Below, one piece after another: positions 57,405 through 64,000 of a stretch of 64,000 nucleotides of DNA (positions are counted from its first letter, which is position 1; every line of letters begins with the position of its first letter). The DNA lies in the NCBI RefSeq assembly GCF_030272615.1, contig NC_081405.1:605906677-605970676 (forward strand). The letters are read 5' to 3'. The stretch is from Cryptomeria japonica. Taxonomy: Eukaryota; Streptophyta; Pinopsida; Cupressales; Cupressaceae. The translations under genes were made by a program, and so were the position numbers. Below the pieces are notes generated by a model. It did not search any database. It was not told the DNA's origin and worked only from the letters and a program-made list of their open reading frames with translations.

Positions 57405-58595
57405 TGTTTTGTCATTGATGCCAACACTAGTTGTTTGGATGCTTTACCGACACCCTTCTGGTCTCGGTAGGTTGAGTGGTTTATGGTTTATTTGGATCCG
57501 ACATGATTTGGTAGGCTCTAGTATAGTTTGGTTACGGAATTGGCTTGTTCATGATACTCATATTCATATTCAGTAAGCTGGTTTTGGTCTGGTGATCAGA
57601 TGCTATCCTATTTGATTAGAAGCTTGGTTTCTGGTTCCGACGAGGGTTCACCGACATAGCTTTTGATGAAGATCTTTGATGTATTGCATAAGTGGTGTTG
57701 GTGCAACTTCTGGTGGAGTTTCAGGATGCTATTGGTGATCATGTTTGAGACTTGGAAGATGGAGATCATTTCTATAGCGTATGGACCCATATTGGGTCCC
57801 GGTTGGTATAGGTTATGGACCAGTTTAATGAAGCATGTGGATTGGACTTCTCGATATGTTTCCGAGATGTCTTATGTGTTAGTTATTATTTGTTTGGTCT
57901 AAGGCCAACATGTTTTGTAACTGGTTTATTGTCTGATGGCCAACCTAATTGTTTGTGGTCGAGGGTTTGTACATATGATGTAAGATCTCATTATAGATCA
58001 TCATGGTCATGGTAGATATATGGGAATGGGAAAGTGATTTAATGTGTGTGAATAATGTAATATCATTCAGGCAGAGGATTTGGTCGATCATTGGAGATCA
58101 AATTGGGTTTATGTAAGAGGATTTAGTCCTCCAGTATTGAGCTTAACCGAAACTGTACTCAGGCATAGGAGATGCTATCTTTTGTAGTTCAACACTTTTT
58201 TGGATTGTAGTATTGATTTCTATGTAGTCAGTGAGACTCCTTTTATGATGAGCAGTGTGCTCTAGACTATTGGCCTTCCTGCAAGTGCATGCCCCTCAAT
58301 TCTAATTCATATACTTACCGCATAAGTATTATCTGACTTTGGGTAGGCTTCCCACCGTGGTTTTTCCCTTTATCGGGTTTTCCATGTACAAATCTTGGTG
58401 TCATGTGGATGGTATTTGTGATTATTTTTTATGCTTAATTAGTTTAACTACTATTTTGGTGTTTGGTTTAAGCATTCCAATATTAATGTTTTGGGTTCTG
58501 GTATTAAAGTTTTAATTGCTAATGGTTCCAGTAATCTGTGACAACTAATTCACCCTCCCTCTCAGTTGTTTTCCGGTTATTTAAACTATCTAACA
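57405..58595 (+). repeat. 5' LTR of plus-strand Copia
   Basis: It begins TGTTTTGTCATTGATGCC and ends AAACTATCTAACA; 1191 bp. It carries the CCCACCGTGGTTTTTCCC...GGGTTTTCCATGT block at 58350-58387. Confidence 0.75.
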
Positions 58596-58597
58596 AT

Positions 58598-58609
58598 TGG
58601 TATTAGAGC
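58598..58609 (+). other. Primer-binding site of plus-strand Copia
   Basis: TGGTATTAGAGC starts two bases after the LTR, as in the nested minus-strand Copia. Confidence 0.8.
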
Positions 58610-58653
58610 TTTGGTCCTCTCTGCAAAAAGTTTAACTGCTTGAGGAAGATCCT

Positions 58654-59733
58654 ATGGCGACTAATAGTTCAAGTTCATTCAGTTCTTCTAGAGCTATCTT
58701 TCAGAGAGATATTCCTAGGCTTGATGGAAGAAATTACACAATATGGAAGATTTAGATGGAGACTCATCTCAGATGTCTTGGCAAGGAGATTTGGGAGATC
58801 ACACAAAATGGTGTCACACCTCATAATCTGCCATCTGGCAATCCTCCTCTCACAAACTTGGATAAGGATCTTGAGAATGATTGTAGAGAAAGAGAATCCC
58901 TCTTGTGTGCACTTTCTGATCAACAAATAATGGGATTAACTGACAAATCATCTAGAAAGGCTATATGGGATAAGTTGGAGACTCTTAATGAAGGTGACCC
59001 TACAGTGAAGATTGCTAAACTTGATGGTTACCGAGTGAGATATAAAAACCTGAAGATGGAAGAAGATGAAAGGATTACTGCATTCATGGAAATGGTAGAA
59101 GAGATTGTTATGGGAATTCAATGTTGTGGTGCAACTTTGAGCGAAGATGAAATTGTTTCTAAAGTTTTGAGAGCCCTACCACCGGTTTACAAAATGAAGG
59201 CTACTGCTATTAACAAGTTGATAATAATAGATAAGAAATTTGTCAACAGAGATACCTGGGTTGAGAAACTATCTTCTTTTAAGCTTGAATAATTTGGATC
59301 TTTTGGAGCTGTGAAGACTGAACCCGCTTTTCATGCATCTACATCTGCAAGTGGTAACCAAGATTGGAAAGCTTTATATGTAAAGGAATTGGAAGATATA
59401 AAGAGAGAAGATGATGAGTTTGAGCAACTTGAAGCACTATTTGCTAGAAGAGTACCTAAAAGACCGATAGGAAGTAAGTATGAAGGAAAAGCACCTTTTA
59501 AATGTTCTGCATGTTATAAGATTGGTCATTTTGCATCTAGATGTCTTGAAAGGAATTCAAGATTTGAAGAAAGAGTTAAAAGATCTTGTAAGCCTAACCC
59601 TAGATATTAGAACAAGTATAAGTATAGGAAAAATAGAGACAAATCATGCTACATAGTGGATGAGGAAGGCATTACTGATTCTGATGATGAACCGGCAGAA
59701 GACTCTGCTAGTGGTTCCAGCAATGGGAAGTAA
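58654..59733 (+). pseudogene. Copia gag
   Basis: The ATG at 58654 opens a serine-rich start (MATNSSSSF), then RLDGRNYTIWK, the UBN2-type entry. A TAG follows at 58753. The capsid part runs 178 codons to a TAA at 59290 (WDKLETLNEG, KVLRALPPVYK). Then an E/D-rich linker and one zinc knuckle, CSACYKIGHFASRC (about 59503-59544). A TAG at 59608 and a TAA-TGA pair near 59731 end it. Size and order are normal for Copia gag. Confidence 0.8.
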
Positions 59734-59817
59734 TGAGTATTCCTGGCTATCAAGGAAGATGATCCAACACTGGAAGAGAATGTATCTGAAGCGAAGGCAC
59801 TTGCTGCTAAATTTGAA

Positions 59818-60345
59818 GAGAAGGATGGATGGGTAATTGAAAGTGGTTGTTCACATCATATGACTGGAGATAAAGGGAAGTTTCTATCTTTGCAAGAATT
59901 TGATGGCAGTCTAGTTATATTTAGAGATAATAAAGCATGTATGATCAAAAGAAAAGGAACTATATCATTGGATGGTAAGAACAATACTGATAATATTTAT
60001 TATGTTGAAGGTTTAAGGCATAATATTTTGAGTGTAGGACAATCGGTGGATAAGGGATTTCAATTACAGTTCAAGGATGGAAAATGCAAAATCATTAACA
60101 AATCTGGATTGGAGATTGCAACCGGTACATAGACAAAAAGTAATATATTTCATTTAAATTCCGGTGAGAAGAATTCTTTGATTACACAGATTGATGAGAG
60201 TTGGCTATGACATAAAAGGCCGTGTCATGTGAATTATGATTGCATTGTGAAAATCAGTTCAACTAAGGCAATTTGGGGTATACCTAAGATTATGAAGCCC
60301 TATAATCCGGTATGTAAAGAATGTCAAATGGGGAAATAGGTGAGA
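59818..60345 (+). pseudogene. Copia protease and zinc-binding linker; catalytic Asp is Glu
   Basis: WVIESGCSHHMTGD (near 59830) is the retropepsin active site, but the catalytic D of D-S-G is E. The nested minus-strand element keeps D at this site. Then VEGLRHNILSVGQ, a degraded H..H region and CKECQMGK. Stops: TAG 60130, TGA 60208 (at an expected Trp) and TAG 60337 (at an expected Gln). Confidence 0.75.
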
Positions 60346-61264
60346 ACCTCTTTTAGGAGTATACAAGATAAATCAAATGATGTTCTTGATCTTATTCATA
60401 CTGATTTATGTGGCCCTGCTAGAGTTAAAAGTTTTCATGGTGATAGATATTTCATGTTAATCATTGATGATTATTCTAGAATGATGTGGGTTATTTTTCT
60501 AAAGGAGAAATCTGAGGCATTTGAAAAGTTTAAAATCTTTAAGGCTAAAGTGGAAACTGAGACAAGATTGAAGATTAAATATTTGAGGTCTGATCATGGT
60601 GGAATTCACATCCACTGAGTTTAATAAATTTTGTGAGAAGCATGGTATAAGAAGACAATTTTCTGCTCCCCAGACACCTCAACAAAATGGAGTTGTGGAA
60701 AGGAAGAATAAAACTATCTTGGATGCTTCTAGAACAATGATGATGGAAGCTAGTCTACCTCATATCTACTGGAGAGAAGCAGTGACCACAATGGTTTATA
60801 CATTCAACAAAAAACATATCAAAGGAGAAACTGATAAGACACATTATGAATTATGGTTTGGCAATACACCTATAGTTAATTATTTCAGAATATTTGGTAG
60901 TAAATGTTATATCAGGAGAGATGATAGTATTGGAAAATTTGATCCTAGATGTGATGAAGGCATATTTATTGGTTATTCTAATTAAAGCAAGACATATAGA
61001 TGTTATAACAAGAGGTTGTAGAGAATTGTGGAGAGCACTAATGTCAAAGTGGATGAGTTGAATAGAAGTGAAATTAGATTTTATGAGAAGGAAATGACAA
61101 TGAAAATGATTATATTTGAATTGGTAGCACCTTTACCAGAACAAAGTGTTGAAATAGTTACTCCGCCAATATCAAAGAATTCTACAATGACTAAAGAACA
61201 GGGAAGAGGAACAGAGAGTCAGAGGACTCCTAGGTATGTGAGATTGAATCATTCAGAAGATTAG
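60346..61264 (+). pseudogene. Copia integrase
   Basis: The core shows HTDLCGPARV (first D intact), LRSDHGG, a frameshift near 60600, then FTSTEFNKFC and PQQNGVVERKN (the E). IFGSKCYIRRDD and GIFIGYSN follow. Beyond the core are stops at 60983, 61019 and 61262. Integration activity would require the frame to be whole, which it is not. Confidence 0.8.
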
Positions 61265-61339
61265 ATAATTAGGGATAAGAATAATGGAGTGATGACAAGA
61301 AAAAGACTGGAAACTAATGAGGTATGTTTAATTTCACAA

Positions 61340-62208
61340 GTTGAACTGGTATCAATAATTAAGGCATGTAAAGATGAATATTGGTTGAAAGCTATGGAAG
61401 AAGAATTAGATTAGATTGAGAAAAATAACACATGGACTTTGGTTTCCCATCCTAAAAATAAGAAAGTTATTGGAACTAAATGGGTTTTTAAGAATAAACT
61501 GAATGAGGATGATCAAGTTATAAGAAATAAGGCTAGATTGGTTTGTAAAGGATATTCTCAGAAGCAAGGAATTGATTATGGAGAGACTTTTGCACTGGTA
61601 GCTAGGATTGAAGCTGTAAGATTATTTCTTACCTATGCTACTTATAAAAACTACAAGATTTATTAGATGGATGTTAAATGTGCATTTTTGAATTGGGATC
61701 TTGATGAGGAAGTTTATATTGAGCAGCCTAATGATTTTTCACTATCAGATGATACAAATATGGTTTGCAGGTTAAGGAAAGCTTTATATGGATTGAAATA
61801 GGCACCTAGAGCTTGGTATGCAAGGTTGGATAAATATCTTTTGAAGCTTGGTTTTTCTAAGGGCAGTGCTGACAGTAATTTATATTATAAGATCACTCAT
61901 GATGATATAATAATTATTGAAGTATTTGTTGATGACATTATTTTTGGAGGTGAAGATAAGTTGTGCATATAATTTTCTAAGAATATGGAGAAACAATGTG
62001 AGATGTCTATGATTGGTGAGATGAAATTTTTCTTAGGTTTGCAGATTCCTTAGACTGACAAAGGTATTTTTATTTGTCAAAATCAGTATGCTAAGGAATT
62101 GTTGAAGAAATTTGGTATGGGAGATTTTAAACCAGTAAGTACTCTTATGGTTACAAGTGAGAAATTGAAAAGAAAAGATGTTTCTACACCGGTAAATCCT
62201 ACAAGATA
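61340..62208 (+). pseudogene. Copia reverse transcriptase, cut by the next element
   Basis: [66 protein letters not shown] and FVDDIIFGG are in family order. TAG stops at 61412, 61664, 61799 and 62051 fall at positions that are Gln in the nested minus-strand element or in the family. The reading ends at 62208, where a TGTTGGCAT LTR begins. Confidence 0.85.
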
Positions 62209-62209
62209 C

Positions 62210-63602
62210 TGTTGGCATATGATGAAGTGGTGACAATGTATGTTGTCATTGATGTCAATGAGTGCTCGAGAAGGTGAAATGGTATGCACTGGTATGAAGA
62301 TTGGAAGTGGTTATGGTCAACCAGGATGGCATGGACTAGTGTCGGAGTTCACTAAGTGTGACTACCGGTTGGCAGTCTTAGTTCAGTTCTAGGGTTTTCG
62401 GTTTGGTTTGTGTGGTGCAACTGATGATGTTTTTAGTTAATAACAAGGATAAGGATCAAGATGCCATGCCAGTTGTGTGCACGTGAAGGATTTATTTGAG
62501 GAACTTGCACATGGAGATCAAATGCATTGAATGTCTACCTTGAGAGTGTGCGTTTTTCTTAGCAGAATGTGAAGAGCATGTGATGGGTTACTATTTTCTA
62601 GATGCGGTGAAGATTGGACGATGCAGAATGACTTGAGATCTGTTTTAGATCATTTTATTCTATGTAATGTATTTGATGGTCAGGATTGGACTGCTTGTAA
62701 TTGTAAACCTAAAATGTTTAGGGTTTAGGTTTTATACTACCAACCTAATTGTTGTCTAAAAGGTCAATGAGTTTTGTCATTATAGTTGTTGGCAAAAGTT
62801 GAGTTTGTGTCGGCATGTTGGAGATTTGATACTTGCCAAACCAGATTGAGGAATTTGCAGAGTGTCATTGCAGAAGAGAGGAACTGAAAAGGATCTTCCT
62901 TAGCAAGTACTGTTGTTATCTAATTGGAGTTCTACTTGTTGTCTTCTAACCATTTCAACAGAAGGTAAATCCCTTGACCGGGTAGCTTTAACAAGCTTTG
63001 TTGTAAATCCTCTAACTAGGTGGCTCAAGTTCATTTAGTTATTTAAATCCTCTAGCGAGGCAACTCTTAACAGGGTTTCAACCTTTAACAGGGTATATAG
63101 CCATCCCTTAACTGAGTGATCCCTAACAGGATCGGTTCCTAGCAAAACCTTATTTTAAAGTCTTTAACTGGACTAGGATCCTAATAGAGTAGACTTCAAA
63201 ACAGTTCATAAAAAAGCTTGTGGGTATTCATCCCCACCATGGTTTTTCCCATTTGGGTTTCCACATGAAAAATATGTGTGTTATGGGTTGTGAGTTTTTC
63301 ATGTGATGATTGTGTGATTCTGATTAAGTTAGATATGCATGTAGTGTTCAATGGTAGTGGTATTATTGATACAACTCATGCATGATTATATCGATTAAGT
63401 AGTCATCAATATTTGAGATCTGTTGTATGCCTATCTGAAGTACTTTTGTTTAACTGGTATTGCTATGGTTAAGTACATTGGTGAAGACAACTGGTTATCT
63501 ATGTTTTGATTTGTCAAAGTGTCTGAGCAAGTTTTTGTGTGTATTGATTCACCCCACCTCTCAATACTGGTTAGGACCTTAGTAGTTCATCATTATTCAT
63601 CA
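62210..63602 (+). repeat. 5' LTR of second plus-strand Copia
   Basis: It begins TGTTGGCATATGATGAAG and ends TATTCATCA; 1393 bp. The shared CCCACCATGGTTTTTCCC...GGGTTTCCACAT block is at 63232-63268. The U-shaped array of CTTTAACAGGG-like phrases lies upstream of it at about 62966-63190. Confidence 0.82.
62966..63190 (+). repeat. Degenerate array of ~9 CTTTAACNGGGT-like units in the LTR
   Basis: Successive phrases include CCTTGACCGGG, CTCTAACTAGG, CTCTAGCGAGG, TCTTAACAGGG, CTTTAACAGGG, CCTTAACTGAG, CCCTAACAGGA and CTTTAACTGGA, spaced about 20-35 bp apart and often preceded by AAATC. Similar arrays, on the other strand, lie in the nested Copia LTRs and in the outer-element LTR. Confidence 0.65.
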
Positions 63603-63604
63603 AT

Positions 63605-63616
63605 TGGTATCAGAGC
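63605..63616 (+). other. Primer-binding site of second plus-strand Copia
   Basis: TGGTATCAGAGC begins two bases after the LTR; initiator-Met tRNA type. Confidence 0.82.
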
Positions 63617-63673
63617 ACATCTAGGTCCTTGGTGATTTAAGCTTAACCGCTTGAGGCTAAAGATCCTATTTTA

Positions 63674-64000
63674 ATGATGAAGAGGGAAGGTCCTAAGTTC
63701 AATAGGGACAACTTTACAATATGGAAGGACAAGATGAAGATATATATCAGGAGTTTGGGTGCACAATGTTCGAGCTATGTTGAGAATGCCTATGTAATCC
63801 CCACTGGCACTCTAACTGATGATCAGAAATGAGAGATACAAGAAAATGGGCAAGTCATAGAAGCCCTTATTAGTAGCTTGTCTGATGTAGAGTTTATTGA
63901 TGTACAAGATAAGGACAATATGAAAGAAGTGTGGGACAAATTGGAATCCATTTATGGTGGTGATGAACATGTCAAGCAGGCTAAGGAAGAAAGCCTTAGA
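63674..64000 (+). pseudogene. Copia gag N-terminus, running off the window
   Basis: The ATG at 63674 opens MMKREGPKFNRDNFTIWKD, the UBN2 entry. A TGA at 63830-63832 interrupts it (a Trp position is likely), and the same frame continues with WDKLESIYGGDEHVKQAKEE to the window end. That segment closely resembles WDKLISVYGGDEHVQSAKVD of the nested minus-strand Copia, so the two gags are related. Confidence 0.8.

Larger units (their letters stand above)
57405..62209 (+). mobile_element. Copia element, plus strand, truncated in the window by a nested Copia insertion
   Basis: LTR (57405-58595), PBS, gag, protease, integrase and RT follow in Copia order. Reading stops at 62209, where another LTR begins, so RNase H and the 3' LTR lie beyond the window. 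One frame holds from 58654 to about 60600 and a second from there to 62208, so a single frameshift and about 16 stops account for the decay. Confidence 0.85.
62210..64000 (+). mobile_element. Second plus-strand Copia element, nested in the RT of the first; right end outside window
   Basis: LTR 62210-63602, PBS and the beginning of gag are seen. It interrupts the RT frame of the preceding Copia element, so it inserted later. The left target site would be GATAC (62205-62209); the right copy is outside the window. Confidence 0.85.

Noticed and set aside
1-64000. CRISPR arrays, rRNA or operon-like gene clusters
   Set aside because: No regularly spaced identical repeats, no rRNA signature and no closely spaced co-directional intact genes were seen.

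Overview
This window reads as intergenic DNA of a large, retrotransposon-rich plant genome. The many old, decayed LTR and LINE copies, the low gene density and the long nests suggest a gymnosperm such as a conifer, but that is an inference from texture and no diagnostic single-copy gene was recognised. Almost everything supportable is mobile-element sequence. No rRNA, tRNA, CRISPR or bacterial-type operon was seen.

Positions 1-22047 are a three-level nest. The outermost layer is a minus-strand LTR element with Copia-type ends and a tRNA-iMet-type primer site. It has no pol; it carries a zinc-knuckle/coiled-coil protein and a long second ORF of unknown function. Its left end lies outside the window. 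It is interrupted right after its start codon by a plus-strand Ty3-type element (5510-20901) that has gag and a protease-like domain but no reverse transcriptase, RNase H or integrase. That element's gag is in turn interrupted by a minus-strand Copia element (8005-15711) with a nearly complete gag-pol frame, eight stop codons, no frameshift and a perfect 5-bp target duplication.

Positions 22048-32758 hold a Ty3 reverse-transcriptase scrap, a likely solo LTR and a second, older copy of the same pol-less Ty3 family (25485-32758). The 3' LTR of that copy contains a 382-bp TRIM (miniature LTR element) with an internal partial LTR duplication. From 32759 to 37464 there is little, apart from three phase-compatible exon-like blocks on the minus strand (36474-35452) that may be a host gene fragment.

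Positions 37476-49613 are LINE territory. There is an ORF1-only LINE (37.5-39.1 kb) and three copies of another LINE family in which a third ORF follows the RNase H domain of ORF2. Two of these copies have 18-bp target-site duplications. This third ORF is the most interesting item here. A solo LTR (39140-40530) sits in the tail of one copy.

Positions 49614-64000 hold an old duplication, a three-copy 131-bp tandem repeat, a badly decayed full-length chromodomain-type Ty3 element (51502-57400), a plus-strand Copia element (57405-62209) and a second Copia element inserted into its pol (62210 to the window end). The RT-bearing elements could supply enzymes in trans to the pol-less ones. The inner Copia element shares terminal, PBS and polypurine-tract sequences with the outer pol-less element.
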